A stretch of 64,000 bases of DNA. Source: Planctomycetota bacterium (GTDB lineage Bacteria; Planctomycetota; UBA11346). Below the pieces are notes generated by a model. It was not told the DNA's origin. It saw only the letters and a program-made list of their open reading frames with translations, and searched no databases. Within the stretch, counting starts at the first letter, position 1. Each line of letters starts with the position of its first letter. Location of the stretch: positions 62,001 to 126,000 of the forward strand of contig JADGDD010000003.1 in assembly GCA_016745075.1 (NCBI GenBank). The letters run 5' to 3'. Shown piece by piece: positions 46,660-55,881 of this stretch. A program made the translations under genes and the position numbers.

Positions 46660-47334
46660 ATGAAAAAAGCACTCACATTCGTTTGTATGGTTCTCCTATC
46701 GTTTTCAGGGTCCATCTTTACCATTCATGCTGTGGAGGAAGTAGCAGCAGAGACAGAAGAAACAACACCCACAACAAATGATTCTGAATGGAGAAGTGAT
46801 GATAAAGAGGCTTTGCGTAAGTTACTGAAAGAAACAACGGCAGCATTTAATGCTCGTGATATAACGACAATACAAAAGTTTTTTACGAGTTCATTTTTCC
46901 TTGTTTTGTCTGATCAAGAAGTGTATAGAGGAGAAGAGGGGCTCAAAAATCTTATGATATCATGGTTTGATGGGCCAGATGCGCCATTGGCCAGTTTGAC
47001 TTTCGAGCCAACGGTTGATGAAGAGACACTCTTTTTGTCCAAAACAGTGGCGATTTCTACCGGAATAAGTTCAGATACCTATACATTAAAAGAGACAGAG
47101 GAAAGTCTTGTGATTCCTTCGCGTTGGACGGCCTGTATACATAAAACAGACAGCGGTTGGAAAATAGCAAGTTTACATACAGGGGTAAATGTGGTCAATA
47201 ATCCTATGATGGATTCTGTACAGGCAAAATGTAAAAATGGAATTTTCTTTGCAGGGATAACGAGCTTGATTTTAGGAGTGCTGCTTGGTTTCCGTTTAAA
47301 ACGGCAAAAGAAAACAAGTGAACCTACTGCGTGA
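46660..47334 (+). CDS. Secreted SnoaL/DUF4440-like protein with C-terminal TM
   Basis: LLKETTAAFNARDITTIQKFFTSSFFLVLSDQEVYRGEEGLKNLM NTF2-like pattern; GTGA overlap with the next gene. Confidence 0.6.
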   Translation: MKKALTFVCMVLLSFSGSIFTIHAVEEVAAETEETTPTTNDSEWRSDDKEALRKLLKETTAAFNARDITTIQKFFTSSFFLVLSDQEVYRGEEGLKNLMISWFDGPDAPLASLTFEPTVDEETLFLSKTVAISTGISSDTYTLKETEESLVIPSRWTACIHKTDSGWKIASLHTGVNVVNNPMMDSVQAKCKNGIFFAGITSLILGVLLGFRLKRQKKTSEPTA

Positions 47335-48239
47335 AAGATTTTTTTGCTTCGCCAAACTTATATACAGTAGGTTGGATATATGCTTGTCGTTTAAAGGATT
47401 TATCTCAAACAAGCCTTTGTGTTATTACTCGTAATGGTCAGCGGCTTGTGTTGTGGCTGGGGATAGACGAATCTCCTCGTGCGGCCTTTGCTCGTTGTCC
47501 ACATCTTGGTGCTTGTTTGTCTAGTGGTGATGTGGTTGATGGAAAAATACAATGCGGTCTCCATCATAGGCAATTTGCCGAAACAGAATTAGAAACTCTA
47601 GAGACAGCCTATTGCGCTGGCGCTGTTTTTCTCTTTTGGGGAGAAAGTAAAGGTGATCAGTTGCCAACGCCCCCTTGGGATAAAGGCATTTCACATTGCA
47701 GTAAAGAAGAGGTGCTCGCATGTCATCCTCATATAGCAACCATTAATGGGGTGGATATAGAGCATATTCAGCCAGTACATGGTGTAGCAGCATCACTTGT
47801 GGAGCCATTGACATTGAAAGAGACGCATCGCGCTTCTTTTGTTGTCGCATTTACAAAAACAAGTGCCTTGAGATGGGTACCAAAGACAGTGACATCAACA
47901 TTTACTATTCATCATGGATCATGCTGTGAAATTCTGAGTGAATCGAGTATAGGAAGAACGTGGCATCTGTTGAATAACTTTGCTTACAGCAATGGTTCTT
48001 ATGGTACAGTGGATATTCAAAGTGTTGAGCCAAGATATTTTGGATTCAATAAAATTATAGCATGGATGGATAGGATCATTTTGCGTAAATTTTTACAGCA
48101 AGATCGTGCGGTGCTGAGCAATATGCAATGGAATTACGAGCAAGTGTTGGATGAGCCTTTGGCTGATTTAGTTGAAATGATTTCATCTGTACCCAGTTGG
48201 GATGGAAAGAAGTGTCCGCTTACCCACCATGAGAAATAA
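47331..48239 (+). CDS. Rieske-type non-heme iron oxygenase
   Basis: Rieske CPHLGACLSSGDVVDGKIQCGLHHRQF; mononuclear iron motif DIEHIQPVH (DxxHxxxxH). Confidence 0.82.
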   Translation: MKDFFASPNLYTVGWIYACRLKDLSQTSLCVITRNGQRLVLWLGIDESPRAAFARCPHLGACLSSGDVVDGKIQCGLHHRQFAETELETLETAYCAGAVFLFWGESKGDQLPTPPWDKGISHCSKEEVLACHPHIATINGVDIEHIQPVHGVAASLVEPLTLKETHRASFVVAFTKTSALRWVPKTVTSTFTIHHGSCCEILSESSIGRTWHLLNNFAYSNGSYGTVDIQSVEPRYFGFNKIIAWMDRIILRKFLQQDRAVLSNMQWNYEQVLDEPLADLVEMISSVPSWDGKKCPLTHHEK

Positions 48240-48790
48240 GCTAAGAACAGGCCGCCGACAATATCTAAGACAGTATGCTGTTTAACAAAGAGTACACTGA
48301 GAACAATACAAAGAGACCATACATATATAATGCGGTACTGGCGGCCAAGGCATTGAACCATAAGCATGCTATACGAAACATGCAGGCTTGGGTTATTATT
48401 AAGCGGCTGATCCCAGCTATGACAGTACTGCAATATTTCATGCCAAAATCCTGATAACAATGATGGATCTGGTCTCTCAAGTTGGCTTGGCCATAGAAGA
48501 AAACAAGAATAAGCGATGATTTGCATGATGCATGCAGAGAGTAAGAGACGTTTGAATTGTAAGGAATGAATACGATAAGCTGTGATAATAATAACCGCAG
48601 GCAAAGTGGCGTAAATAATGAACAATTCAGGAACAAATGGAATTGCAAGATCTAATGCCGTACGATAATGTGGAGTGAGAGAATGGTAGAGGTGCAGAGT
48701 GAGCATTTGTATAGCGAGGTAGCAGTACGAGGAAAATCCTATCACACATACGGTGATGAAGACTCGCTGCCAAGGTTTATCAAGATTCAT
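48134..48790 (-). CDS. PAP2-family membrane phosphatase-like
   Basis: NNNPSLHVSYS and KQHTVLDIVGG motifs, multiple TMs. Confidence 0.72.
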   Translation of the reverse strand: MNLDKPWQRVFITVCVIGFSSYCYLAIQMLTLHLYHSLTPHYRTALDLAIPFVPELFIIYATLPAVIIITAYRIHSLQFKRLLLSACIMQIIAYSCFLLWPSQLERPDPSLLSGFWHEILQYCHSWDQPLNNNPSLHVSYSMLMVQCLGRQYRIIYVWSLCIVLSVLFVKQHTVLDIVGGLFLAYFSWWVSGHFFPSQLGTDEIISTKSAKGSSNTCS

Positions 48791-49719
48791 GATACTTGTT
48801 TGTTTGCAACGTCATGAGGAATAATGGAACCAGTATCTACTGCCTCTACTTCATACGGACCAAGCCACATTTTTAGGTAGACATGCCAAAACCAAGGGTG
48901 TGTGCGTTGAGTATCAATGGCCTGTGGTAATTGATACCACGGAAGGTGTGGATGTTGATGGTGTGCTAAATGGTGGTGGTACTGTAGGAACAGCCAGCGT
49001 GTCCACGGGAGCACACGGAGATTCCATGCTCCATGTATGGTGTCACGGGGCGTAAATGCGTGATCGGCATATTGTAAACTACTCCACATCCAGGCAAAGA
49101 ATGCGTAGCAACAGGCATAGCCGACGATAGTAACCTCACAGAAATACCACAGAGCCGTATGAACGGCAAGAGCCCAAATGATTTCTAACCGAATGCGGCC
49201 ATGGTGTTGAAGTCCAGAAAGCATGGCATCAGCACCAAGCCGTTGAATCACAGTAGCGGAGCCACGAACAAGGCGAAGGTTGAGGATGGGAGCGCAGAAT
49301 AAAAAGAAAAGGCAAAAAGCAGGAGCGGCGGTCCAATACCACCCTATGGCTATACTATACCATTGAATGCGTTTCATAAGCCGGTTGTCATCTGGCAGAA
49401 AACAGTCCCAGCTTTCTACTGCACTACGGTTACGTTCATGATGCCCAAGGTGAAAATGTTTTTGAGCAGAAAAGCTTGTTGGAAAAAATGGAGCGCAAAG
49501 GAGACCAATGAAATCATTTGTAGGAGTGTGGCTATGGGCTTGATCATGAACGGCTTCATGCATCATGGCAAAGAGCGTGTTGCCAATAAAGGCAAAGCCC
49601 CATGCAGCAGCAAGTATTATCCACCAATTATCAGTATGTGAGGCTACCATCAATAAAAAAATCGCGAGAGATAGAGCGATGATTGTAATAATTGGATTTA
49701 TATAATTTCCAATCCTCAC
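48787..49719 (-). CDS. Membrane fatty-acid desaturase/hydroxylase family
   Basis: Three His boxes: HEAVHDQAH, HFHLGHH, HHHLAHHQHPH. Confidence 0.88.
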   Translation of the reverse strand: MRIGNYINPIITIIALSLAIFLLMVASHTDNWWIILAAAWGFAFIGNTLFAMMHEAVHDQAHSHTPTNDFIGLLCAPFFPTSFSAQKHFHLGHHERNRSAVESWDCFLPDDNRLMKRIQWYSIAIGWYWTAAPAFCLFFLFCAPILNLRLVRGSATVIQRLGADAMLSGLQHHGRIRLEIIWALAVHTALWYFCEVTIVGYACCYAFFAWMWSSLQYADHAFTPRDTIHGAWNLRVLPWTRWLFLQYHHHLAHHQHPHLPWYQLPQAIDTQRTHPWFWHVYLKMWLGPYEVEAVDTGSIIPHDVANKQVS

Positions 49720-50372
49720 GATGAAGGCTCGCTTGGTTTATGGCGCTTTCCACCAGCCCAGCGGGAAAAGGGTGGTAGAGGATAAGTGGCTGGTAGTGTT
49801 TCTCCGGCAGCGACTACACAGCCCGGACCGAGTACTGCTTTAGCTCCAATAATGGCTCCCCGTTCACATGTTGTTTTGCCAATAGTTAAATGACAGCCTT
49901 TTTCTTTGGTTTCGGTATCATCATGAACAAGAACGTGTCCGCCAATATGACAGCGCGGTCCAACTAGTACACCTTGTTCAATATGTAGGAGCCAACGGTC
50001 AGCGATCATTGTTCCAGGTGCCCAATATGTCCAAAGGCTTACCTGTGAACCCCAAAGCGTCAGCCACGCAGAGTAACAACCAGGCAAGACGCGTAGTAAC
50101 TCTTCCAGAAAAGGGAGGCGGCCGTACAGCACTTGCAACTGGAATGTACAAAACCAGACGGAGCCAGAGCGAGATGCTAAAGTGACGGTGCCAGAAGGGC
50201 GGTGCCACAATAATAATATGCGGCAAAGGAGTGGCGGTAGTATATAGAGAATGACAAGACACATGCAGAGACTATGCCACCATATTTCAGCATAGATGCA
50301 GGCACACACAGAACCAACAAGTTGTGAGGCTGGAAACCAGTTGGCTAGCCACATAAGAAGATTTGGTCTCAT
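49716..50372 (-). CDS. Left-handed beta-helix (hexapeptide) acyltransferase-like protein
   Basis: IEQGVLVGPRCHIGGHVLVHDDTETKEKGCHLTIGKTTCERGAIIGAKAVLGPGCVVAAGETL hexapeptide periodicity. Confidence 0.75.
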   Translation of the reverse strand: MRPNLLMWLANWFPASQLVGSVCACIYAEIWWHSLCMCLVILYILPPLLCRILLLWHRPSGTVTLASRSGSVWFCTFQLQVLYGRLPFLEELLRVLPGCYSAWLTLWGSQVSLWTYWAPGTMIADRWLLHIEQGVLVGPRCHIGGHVLVHDDTETKEKGCHLTIGKTTCERGAIIGAKAVLGPGCVVAAGETLPATYPLPPFSRWAGGKRHKPSEPSS

Positions 50373-51253
50373 AAACAGGCTGCCTGTTGTTGTAATAAGT
50401 TATTGCATTCATTGCGTTGATTCCACGCTGCCCATGTTCGCGGTGTTGCTGATGGGCTAATGAATTGTTGTTGGTAGTCTCGGTTATGACGTACTGCACA
50501 AACAGCTGTATGGAGACGCTGTTGCAGTGGTTGGAGACTGGGAAATTGTCGAATGAGCTCATTGACGACCGCAATGCCTGCAAGGCGAGGCGTGCGTAAT
50601 GAGAGCAGCCATTTATTCAGTAAAAAATAATCGACTTTTTTTCTACGAGGGGAACGTACATCCACCCATGATTCAATGAGCGACTCACCAATCGGGAGGT
50701 GATGTAATTCATCATCACGGTGGCGGCAATGTAAGGCACGGTAGTTTGGGTCAATTGTCCCAAGTGTGGTGTGGTTAGATGCATCAAGGGCATTGCCAAT
50801 AGAAACACTAAATTCTTCAATGCAGAGGGCGTGCCATACAAGAAAACGAAAATCGACGAGCGATGAGGTGAGCAGATTTGCTACTTTTTGTTTCCACCAC
50901 GATACTTGGGTAAAAAAACGATAGCCATTTTTATAGTGCTCTGGCATAGCGGCATGCATGGTATCAAAAAATTCTTGACGGTGCCGATGTTCATCAGAGA
51001 TAATTATTCGCAAATCAGCAAGTAAAGATTGGTCTGTTTGTAAAGATGGGTCTTGCACGGCGCGTTCACAAGTTGCAGCAAGGACATCGTGTTCAAATAC
51101 ACAAAATTGTTCATTGGCCATAATGCCAGAGAGTTGATTGTAGGTGAGACGTTGTTCGTCGGAGAGCTCTGTGTAAACAGAATCGTAATACAACGGTGTG
51201 TACTGCTCTAATATAAAAGGACGTTTCCTATCAAACATGTCAAAAATATACAT
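50369..51253 (-). CDS. Ferritin-like diiron oxygenase, AurF-like
   Basis: FEHDVLAATCERA, ISDEHRHRQEF, LCIEEFSVSIGNA, HRDDELHH metal-ligand pattern. Confidence 0.65.
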   Translation of the reverse strand: MYIFDMFDRKRPFILEQYTPLYYDSVYTELSDEQRLTYNQLSGIMANEQFCVFEHDVLAATCERAVQDPSLQTDQSLLADLRIIISDEHRHRQEFFDTMHAAMPEHYKNGYRFFTQVSWWKQKVANLLTSSLVDFRFLVWHALCIEEFSVSIGNALDASNHTTLGTIDPNYRALHCRHRDDELHHLPIGESLIESWVDVRSPRRKKVDYFLLNKWLLSLRTPRLAGIAVVNELIRQFPSLQPLQQRLHTAVCAVRHNRDYQQQFISPSATPRTWAAWNQRNECNNLLQQQAACL

Positions 51254-51267
51254 TCGATAACATTATG

Positions 51268-52809
51268 TCAATGCAGCACTGAGTTGATCTGCGGTTGCTT
51301 AAGGACTTCGGATAAGCTGGTGTGAGTATGTGTATATAAGGCCTGTGGTTTAACACAGCCAATAGTGCGCTGTTCATGTTCTGCTATTATTCGTGGAATT
51401 GCATGAGGATTAAGAGTAAGCAGTGTGTGTTGAATTGCTCCCAGTTGTCCAAGTTTACGAGCAAGTTTATAATGCGGGTTTTTTTGTAGTAAAATATCTA
51501 TGGATGCTGTAGAGGGCAGAGCTGCGGTACTATAAAGACGGTAATGTGGAGTGTCATGTGTTGGCAACACGGCTTGGAGAGCTGCGAAGTGTTTACTTGG
51601 TATTACTTGTTGGAGGGTGGTGAGCACATGTGCTTCGGTTAATTTTTCACCAACCATATCGCTCGTTTGTTTATCGCGCCCAATAAATTGAATGCTTGGT
51701 GTGTGCCCAAGAAACCCTGTTACTAGAATAATGTCACCCAAATCATAACGGTAGAGGCCGCCAGCAGTGGTGAGGAGTATGCGGTAAGAATGCCCAGTGT
51801 GCAATTCATGTGCTCGGTGAACCGTTCCTTGATCATCAATAAATTCAAAGAAGTGGCTGGTAATAGCAAGTGGGCATTGCCCGGCAAAAGGAATGCTGAT
51901 TATTCCTTCCGTAGCCAAGAGTCCTTTAGCTTGACAAAAAGAAGTTGGAAATCGTTTTGTGAGCGTGTGAAAAAATGGGCGTGCCGCGCTATCACCCCAT
52001 GCACTTATTACTCGCAGAGATGGCCAGAGTTGTTGTGGGTCTTCCCAGTCACAGTGTAACAAACGTTGGCGATGGCGAGAGGAAACACTTGTTAATAATT
52101 TATTTTTATGTGTTAAAATAAAATCATAAAGATCTAAAATATAACTAGGATGCCATAGAGACATTAAGCGTAGTTCCGGTGTAGATAATAAATGACGACA
52201 GGTTTCCATACGAAATTGATGAGTATTGGCGATGTGCCGAACGTCTGATGGGACTGCCAAGGTAGGACGAATTATTTTTTGTGCCCATCCACCAAGATAG
52301 GCGCTGTCGTCAGCAAAACCAATTGGTATCTGTGCGTCTGTGCGAGTTGGTAGACTTGGACTAATAGCCCAGTAGGCAGGGCCATGACGAATGTCGGGAA
52401 AATGGCGATGTAGATCAACAATCCACGGACGTATTCCTGCTTGGAATGATGTGCCCAGTTTCGATGTCCAAGGAATAAGTTTTTCACCACCACTGCTGCC
52501 ACCTGTTGGAACGAGTCTGGTAACAGTTTCGCTACACAAGTTGCCTTGTGTGTTATTACACAATTCTTGAATGGCTGGTTGTATATCTTCATAAGAAGAA
52601 ATAGGAACGCGCTGTTTCCAGTCATCCCAAGAGCGAATGGATGAAAATTGATATTGTTGTCCAGGCTGCGTGTGTGTGTTATGGCGCAGAATATCGCGTA
52701 ATATTTGAGACTGTGTGTACTCAGGTTGCTGTAGGGAACGTTTGAAATGACGATAATCTTTGTGACAGGAGAGTGACCATGCGTGGAGAGCAATAGAGCA
52801 AAGGTTCAC
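51268..52809 (-). CDS. GH3-type acyl-adenylate/amide synthetase
   Basis: RLVPTGGSSGGEKLIPWTSKLGTSFQAG; ATEGIISIPF; GGLYRYDLGDIILVTGF; IGRDKQTSDMVGEKLTEAHV. Confidence 0.88.
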   Translation of the reverse strand: MNLCSIALHAWSLSCHKDYRHFKRSLQQPEYTQSQILRDILRHNTHTQPGQQYQFSSIRSWDDWKQRVPISSYEDIQPAIQELCNNTQGNLCSETVTRLVPTGGSSGGEKLIPWTSKLGTSFQAGIRPWIVDLHRHFPDIRHGPAYWAISPSLPTRTDAQIPIGFADDSAYLGGWAQKIIRPTLAVPSDVRHIANTHQFRMETCRHLLSTPELRLMSLWHPSYILDLYDFILTHKNKLLTSVSSRHRQRLLHCDWEDPQQLWPSLRVISAWGDSAARPFFHTLTKRFPTSFCQAKGLLATEGIISIPFAGQCPLAITSHFFEFIDDQGTVHRAHELHTGHSYRILLTTAGGLYRYDLGDIILVTGFLGHTPSIQFIGRDKQTSDMVGEKLTEAHVLTTLQQVIPSKHFAALQAVLPTHDTPHYRLYSTAALPSTASIDILLQKNPHYKLARKLGQLGAIQHTLLTLNPHAIPRIIAEHEQRTIGCVKPQALYTHTHTSLSEVLKQPQINSVLH

Positions 52810-53516
52810 GCTGTGCTCCAGACAAGTTTTTGAGAGCGCTTTTCTAAACGTTGACCAACTGAGCTCACATTTTCAGGAGCAAGTGAACAGCAGCAGACGA
52901 GTTCATCACCATGATGAAAAGACGGATTGAGTGTACAAAAAAGTTCAACACTCGCATCGGCATGAATATGTTTTGGAATATCTTGTAAATGTGCTTTTAA
53001 TGCTTGGGGTTGTTGAAAACGAACGACGGTGCCATCAAAGTTAGAGCCATAGCGATGGCGGGCAAGATGGTTTCGAAGATGGTTGAGGTGAGCATTTGTA
53101 TAACCTGGACGTGGAACGCTGGTTTTCCACAATTGTTGCATTAAACGAAAAGTGCGAGGGCCAGAACAAATAAGAAGCCAATAGAGTGGAAGCGAGTCAT
53201 TGGTGTGGACATCACGAACAGCACGTATCCACGCCTCAAATAAAGCGGTACTGCGCCAAGCACGTGGGTCTACAATAGTGTCTCCAGAATAAATAACTGC
53301 GATTTGTTGTGAGTGATAGGAGCAGTGTTCATAAGCAAAGGTACTGAGACCACAGAGTCCGTTACTATCATATATTCGAATAACATGTGTTTTGTCGGCA
53401 AGGTCGCTTTTTGTCCGTTCTTTATTACAAGACTCAAAATGAGTATGTAAGAGTTTTGTCATTTCTTCTATGTCTGTTTGTTGTAAATCTTGTACGGTGG
53501 ATAGAACACATTTCAT
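52806..53516 (-). CDS. GNAT-like protein, operonic
   Basis: 236-aa ORF, 4-bp overlaps with both neighbours; weak GNAT-like pattern. Confidence 0.45.
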   Translation of the reverse strand: MKCVLSTVQDLQQTDIEEMTKLLHTHFESCNKERTKSDLADKTHVIRIYDSNGLCGLSTFAYEHCSYHSQQIAVIYSGDTIVDPRAWRSTALFEAWIRAVRDVHTNDSLPLYWLLICSGPRTFRLMQQLWKTSVPRPGYTNAHLNHLRNHLARHRYGSNFDGTVVRFQQPQALKAHLQDIPKHIHADASVELFCTLNPSFHHGDELVCCCSLAPENVSSVGQRLEKRSQKLVWSTA

Positions 53517-54547
53517 AAGACACTCGCATCTATAGTGGCAGGGTCAGGTTTTTTCCAGTCATCATAGCTTACGCCGTACCATTGGGCGGATAACGGTTCT
53601 GTTGGTAGCACAGAGGTAAATAGCGATTGTTTGCTCATGCCCAGACATAATATATGTAATGCCTTGTTGCGTGCGTAACGACCTGCTGCTGCTAACAGCG
53701 CTGTTGCTTGTTGTTGTGTGTTGCAGTGTGCCATTCCAAGCATCCCTTGTTGAATTGGTACGTGAGGTGGCGGTAATGGCGGTCGTTTTTGCAGTGTACG
53801 TAAAACGTTTATTGGATGTCGACAGAGTGAAAGAGCGGCTGGCATACGAGTAATTGCAATGTGTTTATCGAATCCCTGATGGCTCAACGCTAAACAGCCC
53901 TGTATGTGCCCTTGTTCTTCCCAAATCCATACTCTATCAGGAAATGGGAGGCGGCGGTAGTCTAGATGTACTGTGCTCGATTGAGATTCTAGTAATGTGT
54001 AAAGAGCTTCTTTATCCTGCTCTTGAGCAATTCGTACACAGTTGTGTGTGGGTAGTTGTGCTGCTGCCCGTGCAGAAAAAAGAGAAGTCGTATATGTTTG
54101 CCACGGATGGTAGTGCGGCATGCCTCTTATACCGCGTTCAAGTAAACGTTTTGCGCGAACGTTGTTGTACAGAATGCTTGTTAAGTCATAGGGATATTCG
54201 TCTGCTTGTCGTTCCGTATGCAGTAAGTGTAGGCAATTGGTGAGTGCAATTATTAGGTCGGTTCCAGCCATAGATGGATCTCGGCGTAGAGTTGCTAAAT
54301 ACCCTAGCCATGAGGACCGTCCATTATGGCGAACAGGCAGAACACGGCGTTGACCATAGGCTAAAACGGTATCGCCTCGTCTTGCAACAATATGACTTTC
54401 ACGATCGGCCGTAAGATTAATATTACTGACTATACGCATACCCCAATTATCATCCATGCTTTGATTCATGAGAGCATATATGGCAGGCAAATCTTTTTCG
54501 TGTGCATGTCCATAGCTTAACCGACCGGTAGTAGTTCGTGTGTCCAC
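53513..54547 (-). CDS. GNAT-like acetyltransferase
   Basis: YGHAHEKDLPAIYALMNQSMDDNWGMR... N-terminal GNAT-like pattern with a possible second half. Confidence 0.5.
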   Translation of the reverse strand: MDTRTTTGRLSYGHAHEKDLPAIYALMNQSMDDNWGMRIVSNINLTADRESHIVARRGDTVLAYGQRRVLPVRHNGRSSWLGYLATLRRDPSMAGTDLIIALTNCLHLLHTERQADEYPYDLTSILYNNVRAKRLLERGIRGMPHYHPWQTYTTSLFSARAAAQLPTHNCVRIAQEQDKEALYTLLESQSSTVHLDYRRLPFPDRVWIWEEQGHIQGCLALSHQGFDKHIAITRMPAALSLCRHPINVLRTLQKRPPLPPPHVPIQQGMLGMAHCNTQQQATALLAAAGRYARNKALHILCLGMSKQSLFTSVLPTEPLSAQWYGVSYDDWKKPDPATIDASVL

Positions 54548-55881
54548 GATGCATCCCCTAACGGTAATCCATTTCGCCCATCAACGTCACTACGGTGCAT
54601 GGCATTAATAATAAGATAATTGGTGAACATGCGCAGGTCACGCCAATGAATACGGTGTGTTGCTCTACGAGCGATGGAAGACCAGCTATAAAAATCACGC
54701 CGTGCTTGTAAACAATATTGCGTTAATTCTGTGCCACTCATAGAGCGAGGGTAAAACGGAACATCATTATAGTGATAATCAGAATTAAACCACCAGCTAG
54801 GGTACACCAAACGGTTGTCTTCCTCAAGTCGTTTGTAGAGTGGTGTGCCGGGGAATGGTGTCAGGTGATTAAATGCGGCAATAAACATGCCGCTTTCAAT
54901 AGCAAAGGAAACGCTTTCTTGTACGGTCTCGGCATTATCGTAATCATAACCAAAAACAAAAGTACCATAAACACGTATGCCATGTGCTGTAAAGCGTTGC
55001 ATGACTTCTTTAGGGCCACCGCGTGCCATATTAAAGCGTTTGTTCATTTGTGTTAAATTATCTGGATTGAGACTTTCAAACCCAACTAATACGCCTTGGC
55101 ACCCGCTTTGTCGCATAAGCGTCAGTGTTTCATCATCATAAGCGACATCACTCGATGCCTGAGAAACCCAGCGAACGCGTAATGAGGCTAGTTCACGTAA
55201 AAAGGCTCGGGAACCCTCTCTGTCAGTAATAATATTATCATCAACAAAAAAGATAAGCCGTGGTTTTTTGGGGAGTGATTTAATTTCTTGAATAACGAGG
55301 TCAACAGGTCGCCGTGAGGCGCTACCATTAAATACCGTTTGAATAGCGCAGAAATCACAGCGGTGTCTACAGCCACGAACAGATTCAATTAAGGTGACTG
55401 GCAAATAATTTTTGCCTATAAAAATACGTCTGTCTGGTAGCACCCCTTGTAATGAGGGTCTGTCTGTGCTGTGGTAGCGTGCTTGCGCTGTGCCATGTTT
55501 ATAATCATCAATAACTTGTGGAAAAAGTTCTTCTGCTTCACCAATAACAATGCTTTCAGCATAGTGCGCAACTTCATCAGGACACAAGCTTGCATGAAAG
55601 CCACCCATAACAACAGGCACGCCATTTCTACGAAAATCACTAGCAATTTGATAGGCCCGTTGAGCCGTGTAGGTTTCAATGCTCATTGCAACTAAATCAA
55701 AGGACATATCTGTTGGTATTTTTTCAAGTCTGTCGTCGTAGAAAAAAATCTCTACATCATCGGGACATAATGCCGCCAAGGTGGCGGGCTGTAATGGTTC
55801 CATGCACCATGTGCGAATGTAGGATGTCATGCCAATATGGCGACCAATACAGGGATGAACTAAGCAGAGGCGAAAAGTCAT
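54517..55881 (-). CDS. B12-binding-domain radical SAM protein (1)
   Basis: N-terminal cobalamin-binding-like fold (VVMGGFHASLCPDEVAHYAESIVIGEAEELFPQ) and SVRGCRHRCDFCAIQ (CxxxCxxC); start set at MTFRLCLV. Confidence 0.88.
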   Translation of the reverse strand: MTFRLCLVHPCIGRHIGMTSYIRTWCMEPLQPATLAALCPDDVEIFFYDDRLEKIPTDMSFDLVAMSIETYTAQRAYQIASDFRRNGVPVVMGGFHASLCPDEVAHYAESIVIGEAEELFPQVIDDYKHGTAQARYHSTDRPSLQGVLPDRRIFIGKNYLPVTLIESVRGCRHRCDFCAIQTVFNGSASRRPVDLVIQEIKSLPKKPRLIFFVDDNIITDREGSRAFLRELASLRVRWVSQASSDVAYDDETLTLMRQSGCQGVLVGFESLNPDNLTQMNKRFNMARGGPKEVMQRFTAHGIRVYGTFVFGYDYDNAETVQESVSFAIESGMFIAAFNHLTPFPGTPLYKRLEEDNRLVYPSWWFNSDYHYNDVPFYPRSMSGTELTQYCLQARRDFYSWSSIARRATHRIHWRDLRMFTNYLIINAMHRSDVDGRNGLPLGDASWTHELLPVG

